Assembly: GCA_037127255.1 (NCBI GenBank) | Contig: JBANSL010000013.1 | Location: 10,374,688 to 10,438,687, forward strand | Source of the DNA: Persicaria tinctoria | Lineage: Eukaryota > Streptophyta > Magnoliopsida > Caryophyllales > Polygonaceae | Direction of reading: 5' to 3' | Length of the DNA: 64,000 bases | Position numbers and translations under genes: made by a program | The notes under the pieces: generated by a model | Database searches by the model: none | What the model was told of the DNA's origin: nothing | The model's input: the letters and a program-made list of their open reading frames with translations, nothing else | Shown here: positions 45,401 through 57,000 of the stretch, in pieces | Numbering within the stretch: position 1 is the first letter of the stretch | How the letters are laid out: each line of letters starts with the position of its first letter

Positions 45401-48400
45401 GATAATTTGACTTGGAATTTTTTATTATTATTATTTATATAGAATGGTTACTCTAGATTAAAGGATTACAATATCTTTCATAAACACAATATTTTAATTT
45501 AATCATTTGGTCCTTCCATTTTATGCAGAAAGTTCAATTACGAAACATGAATGCAACTAGGAATATAGATGCTCTATAATCTAAAGTAAACATAGATGTA
45601 AAATCAGCTAGACATGGGCATTTTACGAATAAGTATCCCATAAAGACAGAGAAATTTGAGAAGAAGTTAATATAAAATTGATTACTACAACAACAACATC
45701 AGCCTAGTCTATCCCGTTAGAGTAGGGTCTGGGGGTCTAGGTGTACGCATTAATATCCTAAACAATTGAAAGAATTCTACAGCAGTTAGAATTCCCCAAA
45801 GACATATCTCAAGCTAATAATTTGTTTTTTTTTTCAGGCTGTTGAAGGCTTTTGCCGCAGATACAATGTTCCTTTGGACTCGTTATATAGAAGAGTTGAT
45901 GGTATGTTGGTAACTTCTTGCTTCCGCTGGATATGTTTGAACTTGTTCGGGCTGCCACTTTCCATAACTCATGCCTAGGTAGTTTATATGCAGCATGGTA
46001 GGATTAATAAAAAGGAGAAAGCTTCTTAATTTTTCACACAATGAAATTGTGAATTCCACAGCTAAAGGATGTGGGTGTTGGACCTTCTTTGGTGTTATTT
46101 CTTTTGATCTCTAACTAAAAGGGATCTCTAGAAGAGTTCCAATTTTTTTGGGGATAACTTTCTCTCCCTCAACCATACGTTTTCCCCCTTGGTAATATTG
46201 TCGACGAAATCCATTTGTTTGATCTTGCAGGGAAAACAGAATATATGTATGCCAATGTGATGGAACCCTCCAGATACGCTTTGGAGGTTAGTGCGTGAGA
46301 GTATGTGATTTATTGGGAAATAAATATTGTTAGTTTGCTACCAAGATAAACATCAAAAGTAATTTTATTCAAATATTTGCTGAAGGATCTGCATTTTATT
46401 CTCCATTTCCTTTTGCTTCTTTTTGCTTAAACATTAAACATAAACAAATTGTTTCTGATGCTTTATTTTCTTATCACTTAAATTCTTAGTTTTGGATAAC
46501 TGATGGGAGGCAATACTAAACTCAAGTTACTAGAATATTAGCCTCTTTAAAATTTTCTTGAAAACAGGATTAACAGCTCATCATTCAAACTCCCAGTAAA
46601 AAAAGCTTATCATTTGAACTTACTTCCACAGTTCCACTACCACCCTTCACATAATTTTTTTTTTTTAAATCGTAGATAGAAATTTATGTCTTTTCTATTT
46701 AGCATTCTTTCATAAGTTTTTTCTACAAAGTAGTGGATTGGTTTTTATTTCTCAGGTTCTATCTGAGGATCTCCCTGGTGCTATTGCTAAGTTGGCATTC
46801 CCTAAGTCAATGCGTTGGAACTCTCAGGTTGTGTGCATGTCACAGTATACTATTTCATTTTGAGTACTAAGATATGCATCATTTCTGCCTTTTTCTTTAT
46901 CTAATGGATTGTACACGAGTACTTTCCTATACCCTAATTTTGAGGAGCTTGTCTCAAGTTGATTTGGAGAGAATTCTATAGTCCTTCAAATGCTCATTTT
47001 ATGATAGTAACAAATTATATGAGTCATTCTGGTATAAAAAATATCTGTGGCATGTTTAATCTCCTCCTTGCAGACTGGATAATGGTTTGTGTCATATCAT
47101 AGGTCATGTTCAGCAGGCCCATTCGTTGGATCATGGCTCTTCATGGTGATATTGTCGTGCCATTTGCATTTGCAGGAGTTTACAGGTATTCTGTATTTTT
47201 CTTTATTTTATGATTCATGGAGTTGCTTGTAAACCTTTCCTATTATATCTTATGGGAATATATTATTACATCCCATAGTCCCATGAGGCCATGACTTGCA
47301 ATTGGTGTCTTTAGCGGTATCTTTGATTGTGTTGAGTTTTCAATGCCTTTTCTGATGCAGTGGCAATATATCCCATGGTCTGCGAAATACACCGTCAGCA
47401 ACTATAGAGGTATGTGGATGATCTGCCATCTTTCTGCCTATGCAAGAGTATCAACTTAACTTGCTTTTCCTTTTATCACGGTTTCTTTTCCATCAGCCTA
47501 AGGATTTATATTTTAGATAAATTTCGATGCATTTCTTCTCCTTTGCTGTCAGCAATAGTCAGTCTTGACCTTCATATTCCTATTCCAGGTGAAGAATGCA
47601 GAGGGTTATGCAAAACTGCTGAAAAGTGCAGGTATCTCTGTGGCAATTGAGGTACACTTAAGCTGATTTTTTTTAAAAAAAAATTATGTTACATTTGAGT
47701 CCTAGGGCTTTATGCAGCAAACTTCTGTTTGCGTTGTCTAATTCACAAGTTTAATGTACTAGTAGGAACGGAAGCAAACGATTCTAGAACATTCGATTTC
47801 CTTGGCAAAGAGAATTGGAGGGCATATAATCGCTCCAAGTGGTCTGCTGGATGAGGTACCTGGCATAGCTTTTGTATTTCCCGACATATGAAAGTAATCA
47901 TTTTTTTTTATCCAATGAAAATAACCAGATTTTTTTTTTCATGTTGGCCATCAACCTAGGTTGTAAACTTGGTTGAAGCACCTACTCCTGTTCTTGGGAA
48001 GTTTGATGACTCTTTCTTGAACCTGCCAAAAGATCTACTCACAATGGTAAGCTTGTAGCTTTTGAAGACTAATTCTTTGCACTGCTGACATTGCCTCAAG
48101 GGACATTTGAGATAGATTTGTACATTCAAACAAGGAAAAACATTTCATCGTTGCTATTAGTTTACCTTCTGGTAAAGGAGAAGTGATACAACTTCGAAGG
48201 ATGACTTCTGAGTTCTAACTGTATCAATCCATCTTTGAAAATGGTGCCTGAAAGCTTAACGATCTTGTGTATTTGTTCTATCATGCAGGTTATGCAAAAG
48301 CACCAGAAATATTTTGCTGTAGCTGATGATAGTGGAAAATTGTTGCCATACTTCATAGCAGTAATTGATCTATCCTCTCTATCTATGTGTTTCCCTCTCT

Positions 48401-49878
48401 CTTCTTATACAAGTTGTTTTATGCCAGCTGGTTCTGATCTGCAGGTGGCAAATGGTGTAATCAATGACAGTGTAGTGAGAAAGGGAAATGAAGCTGTTCT
48501 CAGGTTTTCGTCTTTACTTTTGCATAGTAGAAGTTAATTCGCTAGTATCTAGATATTTGATGTATTGAAGCAATTGCACCAATATTCTAAAACGAAATTG
48601 TCACATCCAAGATGTTTGTTTATCATCCATTTAGCTGCCAGTCTCTTGTAGAATGATATGTCAAATGTGAACTTGCATTTTCTACTGGCGCTAGTAGTTC
48701 ACATATCTGATATCTCTGATGATTTTTCAGAAGTCATCTTTTCATGTGTATCTTACTTTATCTTTTTGTTGTTTCTATTCTTCTTTGAACTCAAGCATGT
48801 GTTTGCTCTACTATGCATTGTTACAGAGCCCGTTATGAAGATGCAAAGTTTTTCTATGAGACTGACACGCGGAAAAAGTTCTCAGAGTTCCGGAAGCAAC
48901 TTAAAGGAATACTTTTTCATGTAAGCCTATGTGGATTTTTAGCAGTAGATTACTGCCTGCTTTAATTAGGGAATTTGGCTGCTGGATTTGCTGGCTTATG
49001 ATCGATTTAAGTAATATTGCAGCCACTAAAGAAGATTTGGATGATTAGTTTTGAATACTTTCTGGGAATGAAAGCAACATTCTTAATTGATGATAATAAT
49101 TACTTGTGCCTGTGGTACTAATAAATCATTGGAATATCAACCAGGAGAAACTTGGAACGATGCTGGACAAAATGACCCGTATTGAGTCTATGGTTACCGA
49201 GTTAAGCTCTTCTCTTGATATCAAGGGGGAGAGTCTCAGAAGTGTGCAGGATGCTGCATCCCTTGCTATGTCAGATCTTGCAACTGCCGTTGTTACAGAG
49301 TTCACTTCTTTGTCAGGAATAATGGCCCGGCATTATGCTCTCAGAGATGGCTATTCAGAGCAGGTTGTTTAACGTTTTTTTTTTTATAATCCTATTTATT
49401 CCTTTGCACGTATTAAGTAAAGGCAAGGATTAGTTGTTAAATGCTTCTCTTAATTTCACTTCTATCATTTGATCATAATAAATTGTGTAACACTCCATAT
49501 TTGTTATAGTTGCTGAAATCTTGTGAAGTAAGCATCTTAACCTGCTTCATTGTAATTTTCACTCTTGCTGCACTAGCATTGCAGTTTTTTGGTTTGAACT
49601 GGCATTGAATTTTGAATATCATATTTTTTACTATTCAAAGGACCTGATTTATCGCTCTTGCTGTTTTCTTTATTGCCCTGAAAAATTGAGTGATTTTCAT
49701 TCCAAATAGTTGCAATTTGTGTATTTAATTTGATTAATCTTCCATGAAAAAAATATGACTTTATACAGAACATGGTGCCTTGATGTTTCCAGTATGATCG
49801 TATATCTCAATTTTCATTCTGGAGGCCTTGTTTGAGATTGTACTTCCAAGGCATTCTGGAGATGTCGTTCCCAAAACT
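39479..49878 (+). CDS. EDD1: Glycyl-tRNA synthetase, chloroplast/mitochondrial (EDD1-type), 3'-truncated copy
   Basis: The bacterial-type alpha-beta fused enzyme charges organellar tRNA-Gly. 27 exons join in phase with GT-AG sites into 816 codons without a stop (first 39479-39754, second 41146-41196, last 49145-49363). Residues 1-75 look like a dual targeting peptide. The alpha part spans about 83-389 ([73 protein letters not shown]). The beta part starts near 395 (FEIGTEEMP) and includes [33 protein letters not shown] and [14 protein letters not shown]. Exon 28 (about 49815-49878, [18 protein letters not shown]) is present, but its expected splice acceptor looks damaged and gypsy sequence follows. 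The last roughly 200 residues, including the anticodon-binding region, are missing, so this is a partial copy. Confidence 0.9.
41347..41383 (+). repeat. Poly-C tract in EDD1 intron 2
   Basis: About 35 bases almost entirely C, broken by single A residues, followed by an A run. On the opposite strand this G-rich sequence could form a quadruplex. Confidence 0.9.
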
Positions 49879-51222
49879 GGAGGCAACCCGAGGTAAGTTT
49901 TTCTTTCCTTTTCCTTTTTCTTTTCCTTCACCCTGATTAGATGTGATTTACTTTTGTTGTTTTTAATGTTTCATTGAGGACAATGAAAACTTCAAGTGTG
50001 GGGGAGAGGAATTTTATCTATAGAGTGCATTTAGTTAGATCATATTTAATTTTCTGCACCATGTTTAAGTTTACATAAGTTGTTGGTTAGATTTATGGTT
50101 GTTTAAGTTTTCATTTATTTCAATTTTCGTCAATAAAAAAAAAAATTAATTTCGAAAAATATTAAGAAATAGAGCATGCATTGCATATATGTGTTATTCA
50201 AATACCCATCTTGCTTAGTTTGTCCTCTATTTTAAATTTCAAGCATGAATCATACAAATCCCATGGAGTTCGATCTGGATGTTTTGATTATTATTTCTAT
50301 TTGATTTTTGTGGAGCATGAGCTAGCAAATATAATTGAGCATGTATGATTGAGCTTAAGTGTGATTGAAGTCCTAAAAACATGACCCTCTGAGGATGTTT
50401 GGCCTTATTTGAATTCTTTTGCTCAATTGTGTGAATTACTCGCCTAGTGTTGCTACCTCTTGGCATTGACTGCAGTATCTATTTTTAAAGGCCGATGCAC
50501 ATGTTTGTTGCTTGCGGGGTGTATGTTTATATTTAGAGTCTTTTTATTCAATTTTATGCATATTTAGTGAATAAGGTGGCAATGGTTGATGCACTGAGTA
50601 ACCGGGTCTACGCATGACACCCATGGGTATGATTCGAGCAAAAAGGTGTTGAAAACTATCCGCTAGGAAAGTAAGCTTGATCATTGAGTAACCAGGTTCA
50701 TTCATGACACCCATGTTTGCAACTTGCGTCAAAAGGTGTTCAAGTGGACTTCATATTCATAGTTGAGGTGTTGATAGACCGGGGCCATTCATGACACCCA
50801 TGTTTGCGCTTCGCGTAAGGAAAGCACCAAGACTAGGAAAAAAAAAAAAAGAGAAAAGAAAATCAAAGAAAAAAAAAGTGTTGCATTTTATTTTCTTTAT
50901 GTTATCCCGCAAGTAATGACATTTTGGTAGATAATTGGTGATATGGTGGTCAATGTCTATGAGCTTAGTGCAGTATTGGGTTGAGTTGAGAGTTGTACCT
51001 AAAAGCCTAAACACATGAGTGAAACACATATTTCTGGTGAGGTTGGATGATGTCTACTTCTAAGCTTTGATCACCTGAATACATGCTATGACATTTGTTT
51101 GCTTGGTTTATGTGTTCACCTGCTATGATGTTGCTTTTTGGTAATGTTGAAACTTGAAGGGATTTCCTGTGAGATACATTGATTCATGTTCATTCTATCA
51201 TTGCTTGAGGACAAGCAAAGGT
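49879..51222 (+). other. Gypsy 3' untranslated region
   Basis: Starts with GGAGGCAACCCGAGG and continues through TTTCATTGAGGACAATGAAA and AAGTGTGGGGGAGAGG, motifs common after pol in plant Athila-like elements. No env-like frame was found. A degenerate unit with ATGACACCCATG occurs three times (about 50593-50660, 50681-50745, 50765-50830). Confidence 0.8.
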
Positions 51223-51238
51223 TAAGTGTGGGGGAATT
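51223..51238 (+). other. Gypsy polypurine tract
   Basis: TAAGTGTGGGGGAATT directly precedes the 3' LTR start TGATAATGC, after TTGAGGACAAGCAAAGG. Confidence 0.85.
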
Positions 51239-52125
51239 TGATAATGCATATTTTAGATAGGCATGATAGATATTTTTAGAGTAATTAGGTTGCATTTCTT
51301 GCTTGCTTTATCATTAAATTGCATCTTGTGTTTATTTTAGAAAAGTTCGGATTCTGCGCAATTTTGTGTTTATCTCGCAGATTGAATCGGAACACATTGG
51401 GGAGATGCAATGTCTCGAAGAGGAACACAAGATACATGGGAAGGAACAAGGAAGAAGAAGCAAGACGAGAAGAAAAGGCCGCAAAAGAAGCCAGGACCAC
51501 GGCAAAACAGCATGTCGCGGGCGCCGCAGGAGGTGCCGCGGGCGCCGCTGCACCCGCCGCAGCGGGTAGTGAAGAAACAGCTTGCGGCGGGCGCCGCAAC
51601 CCTTGCGGCGGCCGCCGCACGTACCTTCAGCGTGTATGCGCCGTTTTAGAAACCCTAGTTTTTATCCATGTTTATTTTGAGGCCGAATTGGATCTTTTTA
51701 TTAGGACTTTTTTGTTATTTTTCACAACCTTTCATTCTAGGGATTCATCCATTAGACACTTTAGAGATTTTGAGCTATGTCTTCCATGAGGAACTAAACT
51801 CATCTATTCTGCCTGCAATTTGAAGCTTTATTCGGATTGATTGTGAGTTTCTAATTCTCGCTCCTAGTTTCCTATTTGTGAATGCTTCAACTTCTTTGTG
51901 CTTAATTAATTATTGTTTTGTTCTATCTTGTCGGGCTAACTCGTTAGATCAATTCAATCGCTAAGGTTTTGTAGATTCCTGGTTGTGAACCTTAACCTAA
52001 GTGGCAAACTTATTCCTTTAGGGCTGGTTGAACTAATTGAATAAGTAGGAAGTTGAATGTGTTGTTAAATCCTTTTTTAGGGACTGCAAATACCTTGGCT
52101 AATCTCTGAACTTAAAGCTATCAAT
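51239..52125 (+). repeat. Gypsy 3' LTR, truncated
   Basis: Matches the first 886 bp of the 5' LTR with about eight substitutions, then stops abruptly after CTATCAAT. The missing 400 bp and adjacent MULE coding sequence were probably lost in one deletion. Confidence 0.92.
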
Positions 52126-53568
52126 CGTCGACAGTCTGCTCGGGGGGTGCCGTAGACCCAGGTAGCTGGCTGACCGCTGCCCGATCGCCGAACCTAATAG
52201 GCCGGAGGGTACCATCATCCCTCATGAGCCTCCCTGCCTGTTATTATGATCCAGTTGAATATTAATGTCTTTTCAGTATATTTTAATATATTGTAATGTA
52301 TTTTAATGTCTTTTGATGTATTTTAATATAATTTCATATGTTTTATTGTCGTTTATTATATTTTAATGTTACATAATGATTACAATTATATTTTAATGTT
52401 TTTTACTGTATTCAATATATTTTTAAGTATTTTAATATTTTTTAATGTTTTTTATTATCTTTCAATATATTTTTATATTTGAATTTATTTGAATTTATTC
52501 AAATATATTATATTTGAAGTATTTAAATATATTTTAATATATCTAAATATATTCAAATATTAATTAAATAATTTTTAAGTATTTTAATATATTCAAATAT
52601 ATTATATTTTAATATATTTTTTATTATCTTTCAATATATTTTTATATTTGAATATATTTTAATATATTCAAATATATTATATTTGAAGTATTTTAATATA
52701 TTCAAATATATTATATACTATCTATTTTATTTTATTAAATTAAATCTATATTCAAGTATATTTATTTTAATGTTAATTAAATTGATTTATATTTATTTGA
52801 ATCTATTTTAATATATTCAAGTATATATTTTAATGTTAATTAAATACTTTTGAAGTATTATAATATATTTTAATATTTTTTATTGTATTTCAATTGTAAT
52901 TTATTTCTATTTATTATATTCTATCAAATTACAATTATATTCTTTTCTATGAAACTATATACTATAAAAAAACATTTTAATATATAAATAAATCAAAAAA
53001 TCTATTTAAAATTATATTCTATTAAACAATATATATTATCTATCAAACTATATTTTCAATCATATTCTATCAAACTATATTCTATTAAACAATATATATT
53101 ATCTATCAAACTATATTTTCATAAAATCTATTTTCAATTATATTCTATTATAAAACTATATTATCTATCTAATTATATTTTAAAACTCTAAAAATAAATC
53201 AAAAAAATAATAATTCAAATACATACCGGTGGAGTCGGAACCGGGGACACCTCAATGGTCCGACGCTTCCGCGGCGGCAATCCACCGTCGTCCGCCACAC
53301 CACCACCATCAACACCGCCAGCCGCCGCCCCACCACCACCGTCAACGCCGCCGGACGATGCCCCACCTCCACCACTCCCCTCCACCGGCGCCACCGCCTC
53401 CACCTCCATCACCGTCGCCTCCGCCACCGCCTCCACCTCCATCACCGTCGCCACCACCTCCACCTCCAAGGCCGCCACCGGCGCCACAGCCTCGGCCTCC
53501 CTCGCCGTCGCCTCCGCCTCCAAGGCCGCCACCGCCGCCTCGAGGTCTACCTCTCTTTCAGGCTCCAT
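52126..53568 (-). pseudogene. MULE gene 5' exons
   Basis: Exon 1 is 53568-53224: ATG, then an acidic Ala/Glu/Val-rich and Gly-rich N-terminus ending LPPRKRRTIEVSPVPTPP. A GTATGT donor follows, then an intron of about 1 kb extremely rich in ATATTTTAATAT words. Exon 2 starts at 52237 after an AACAG acceptor, in the same phase (AGRLMRDDGTLRPIRFGDRA), and runs to 52126, where the gypsy LTR begins. The remainder of the N-terminal region, including any DNA-binding domain and the start of the transposase, is missing from the window; the gene resumes at 28298. The KRR stretch could be a nuclear localisation signal. Confidence 0.7.
52250..53220. repeat. AT-rich low-complexity intron of the MULE gene
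   Basis: About 970 bp of near-repetitive ATATTTTAATATATTCAAAT words with shifting period. It contains no reading frame. It acts as an intron if the exon calls on each side are right. Confidence 0.75.
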
Positions 53569-53715
53569 CTCTCCGGTCTCTCTCTCTCCGGTCTCTCTCC
53601 GGTCTCTCGGTCTCGGTGGCTCTCTCTCCGTCTTCTCTCTGCTCTCTCTCTATCGCTGTGAGTCGAAAGTGGGAGACGAAGAGGCACGTCCTCTTCGTCC
53701 TTAAGTGACGGGCTT

Positions 53716-53951
53716 GCACGTCCTTAAGGACGTGCAAGCCCGTCTCCAAGGACGTGCAAGCCCGTCTCCAAGGACGTGCAAGCCCGTCTCCAAGGACGTG
53801 CAAGCCCGTCTCCAAGGACGTGCAAGCCCGTCTCCAAGGACGTGCAAGCCCGTCTCCAAGGACGTGCAAGCCCGTCTCCAAGGACGTGCAAGCACGTCCA
53901 GGTTTGAAAAAAAAAAAAAGTGCACCCAACTTGCACGTCCTTAAGGACGTG
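53716..53951. repeat. MULE right subterminal minisatellite and palindromes
   Basis: Seven tandem copies of the 22-bp unit AAGGACGTGCAAGCCCGTCTCC start at 53726, followed by one partial copy. The 20-bp palindrome GCACGTCCTTAAGGACGTGC stands at 53716-53735, and a near copy at 53935-53951 leads into the TIR. The unit is built from the same ACGTGCAAG word as the left subterminal region. Overlapping frames here (53558-54040 and others) are repeat artefacts. Confidence 0.9.
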
Positions 53952-54057
53952 GGGATTTGCGGTGTATATAGCCGAAACGTAAATCTATCTATAAAAGGCA
54001 AAACTCTATCTAAGTAAAGTCTATATCTTTGTACATCCACATAATAATATTATAACA

Positions 54058-57000
54058 CTCCCCCTTGGATGTACAATCTGTGTTCCACCAACTGCCTCGT
54101 TAAAAACCTAACTAGGAAAACCCAATGGGACAAAACCATAGCTTAGGGAAAAAGAGTGCAGCCTTCTATGTACGCTCTTGTTGTTTTGCCTCATTAAAAA
54201 CCTTGTCAGGAAAACCCAGTGGGATAAAACCTGATCGAAGGAAAAAAGAGTGCAGTGCGTATATACTCCCCCTGAATTCAACATCCTTCTTGAAGTCTTC
54301 TCATTCTTCTTAATGTCGCCATCTTCATGAGCTTATGGTCGAATCTCAACATTGTCTTTGATGTGCATAAGATGAAATGTCTTCTTGATTAACTTTGACG
54401 TGCCTGCCTTGCATGTATTGGTGTTGAGCTGCTTTGGGTGCACAAATATAAGGTATTTCAAGACCTAGTGTGCCTTTAATTGTTGATCTGGGGATCTGAT
54501 GTATTAAATGGTGTTTAAGTTGCCTCATTAAAAACCTTACCTTGGAAAACCCCAGTGGGATAAAAACCAAGATTAAGGAAAAGAGTACAACTTTGTATGG
54601 TACTTCAGGACCTAATTATATGTCACCACTTTCACAAATATAGGTAATTCATGTACTCTAATAAGGATCTTTAACCAACTGCATGTGACATGACTTTGAT
54701 AATAATGCTTCAGGCATTTTTAATCGATCCTTTCCATTTATATGGGTATGCACCTACAATGTCCTTCATTTACATTTAGAGCCAAAATTATATTCACTAC
54801 TGGTGAATACATTCTCATGTAACCTTTAATAAGCTTTTGTGCAATCAATTTGGCTTTATATTTTCCTTTGTACAAACACCCACTTAAACCAATTGATACT
54901 ACACTTTTCAATGTTGGAGCTACAGGTCCAAAAACTTCATGATTAAATAATCCATCTTTACATGAATTATTTCTTTCTAGAATTTGGGATATATCATGTA
55001 TCCTTGTGAGGGGAGTTGCCTTGTTAAAAACCTTGCTTTGGAAAAACCCAAATGGGACAAAAACCAAAGTTAAGGAAAATAGTACAACTTTTCTCCCCCT
55101 CAATTTAGCATATAAATCACCAATTTTATAAAGATATGGTACTTCTGTTTAGAAGCTCTAATTATTCTTATCAAGCACTTCAAGTGCAAACTTAGATATG
55201 TGCCATCAACGATAATCAATGATCTAGTCATTTCAAGACAACTCATAATCAATTCTAACATTGTCAACGTTCATGAAATCTCTTCAGGAGTTTTATACTA
55301 GTGAACATATCACCATTTTTTGAAGTTACTACTAGAACCTCAATCTAAATCATGCTAGTGCATTATTTGTTATAAATGTGACTTTTGTCTCTATCGATCT
55401 TTTGCATTTGCTAATGCCTTTACTAGCTTGTTTGCTATATAGTTCATTGAACTTTCATTTCAATTCTCTTCCATGCAACATGTTACTTCATGATCTCCTT
55501 TTCCTCTCCCCCTAAATACCGAGTATTTTATCATCCGTGATAAACTTTAGGTATTTGATCATCTATGGGGACCGAATCCTCCATATACATCATCTTTCTT
55601 GCTTTACAACTTAGTGTAATCTAGGGAGATTTTGGTGCCTGAACCGAACATTTAAAAACTTGTAAATATAAAGCTCTCTTCTGGAGATAAATTACAAAGG
55701 AGAATTTATTCTATCGTTGACCGAAATGGAATCAATATCTTGATATTCATGCTTGCTTGTTAGTTATTATTGACGACTCTACTGGGTCATTCCATATGTT
55801 AGCATTATCCTAAATGATAATCTCATAAGTAATGGCTTCACTTGATCGATTTAATCGCCACCTTCTCAATGCTCAACATATCAATTTCATCGATAACATT
55901 TCCATATTACATCCATATTGCCATCATGGGTAATCTATTTATTATGTTGGATCCCTCTTTTGACATCCTCAACTAGGGGAAAACCACTGCTTCTGGCAAT
56001 TATTAGTCCTCCATTGGATTTTATGATCTCAATTTATCTATCATCACTCCTTCACTTAAGAGTGTTTTGACGCTCTTCTAGAGCCATTTTCTCATATGAG
56101 TATATTGCTTGATTATATCAATAGGCCTTCGAGGACTAATTTTGATGTTCTTCTGGAGACATGTATAAGGTTTAATTATGCCAAGAATAGACTTTATACA
56201 AGCACTCATCATGAAAACTTCTGGTTTTCCATATTATCAGATATCACGCTCTAAAGCATGCTAACATTTTCATGCGATGATTCATTCACAGTTTGGGAGA
56301 TTACAAATCCAAATTAGGCAAATCATCATCCTTGACTTGTTCTTCCACATTCTCCTTGATGTGGGAGTCGACTCATACATGATTATCTATAATCATTCTC
56401 AAAATTATGACCAGTATCTTAACAACGGTCGCGCGCACCGTATCCTCTTTATGTCCTCTACTAGAGGTAACAATATATATTGCATCTGGCAATAAAAGAG
56501 GTTGTTATGAACCATATGTCATTTAGCTAGCTATTTATTTGAACAAGATCCCAAAATAAAGAGTCTTCGGGCTCTTAAGAATAAATTTATCGATTTCACA
56601 CAACTTAACAAGGATTTGCTTCAAACTCTTCTCCCAAATCATCATCATTAGTTGAATAAAATTGGCATCATCTACCCATAATGGTTTCTTCGAGAAACAT
56701 TTCCAATTCATATACATATATATATAATGCAAATCGAATCAAATAGATAAATAAAACATATATAGATTCCATGTAGCTTCAAATAGCCAAATTATAATAA
56801 TAACAAACCAAATACGACTTGCAGAATCAAATATGCTGGATCATCTAGGCTCTTTCGTAGATAATCTTTCATATGTAGAGATAAGTTTATCTACTTCAAG
56901 AGATAACTTTTATTAACACAAACAATATATATAATATAAAACCACATATGTTAACGACATATCAAATCTTAACAAGTTGTTTCTTCTGGAAACACTTTGA

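Larger units (their letters stand above)
35107..49878. other. Host genomic block embedded in the gypsy element
   Basis: About 14.8 kb with host gene structure. It begins exactly at the right end of the hAT-like element and ends within EDD1 sequence, where the gypsy motif GGAGGCAACCCGAGG takes over (about 49879). The last coding bases at the boundary could belong to either side, suggesting microhomology. Introns and intergenic DNA are retained, so the block was joined as DNA. An assembly join error cannot be excluded from sequence alone. Confidence 0.75.
28299..52125 (+). mobile_element. Athila-like Ty3/gypsy retrotransposon with host DNA in place of pol
   Basis: The 5' LTR is 28299-29591. 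The 3' LTR starts at 51239 (TGATAATGC) but stops at 52125, about 400 bp short, where MULE exon sequence resumes. Over the shared 886 bp I count about eight differences, roughly 1%. PBS, gag-protease ORF, a 3' untranslated region with TGAGGACAA and GTGTGGGGG motifs, and a PPT are present. Reverse transcriptase, RNase H and integrase are absent; between 32281 and 49878 lie a hAT-like element and host genes. The truncation of the 3' LTR also removed part of the MULE gene. Confidence 0.88.
25942..53979 (-). mobile_element. Mutator-like element (MULE) carrying a transposase-OTU gene, split by a gypsy element
   Basis: Terminal inverted repeats share the 19-bp core CTATATACACCGCAAATCC (25950-25968) and its complement (53953-53971). 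The flanking duplication is TAAATCTA (25934-25941, 53980-53987), 9 bp if one mismatch (A/G) is allowed, as expected for a MULE. Subterminal regions at both ends hold the palindrome GCACGTCCTTAAGGACGTGC. MULE bases are about 25942-28298 and 52126-53979; the middle is a gypsy element with host DNA. The gene runs right to left, and its middle is missing where the gypsy 3' LTR is truncated. Confidence 0.9.

Noticed and set aside
36181..49878. Host genes as the original locus into which all transposons simply inserted
   Set aside because: The genes lie inside the gypsy element, between gag and its 3' UTR, and not outside its LTRs, so simple insertions into the gene region do not explain the order.
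53229..53708. Proline/histidine-rich plus-strand frame
   Set aside because: It is the antisense of the MULE first exon, whose minus-strand reading has a donor site joining in phase to exon 2.
53726..53900. 22-bp direct repeats resembling a CRISPR array
   Set aside because: The units are contiguous with no spacers, lie in a MULE end, and the genome is eukaryotic. This is a minisatellite.
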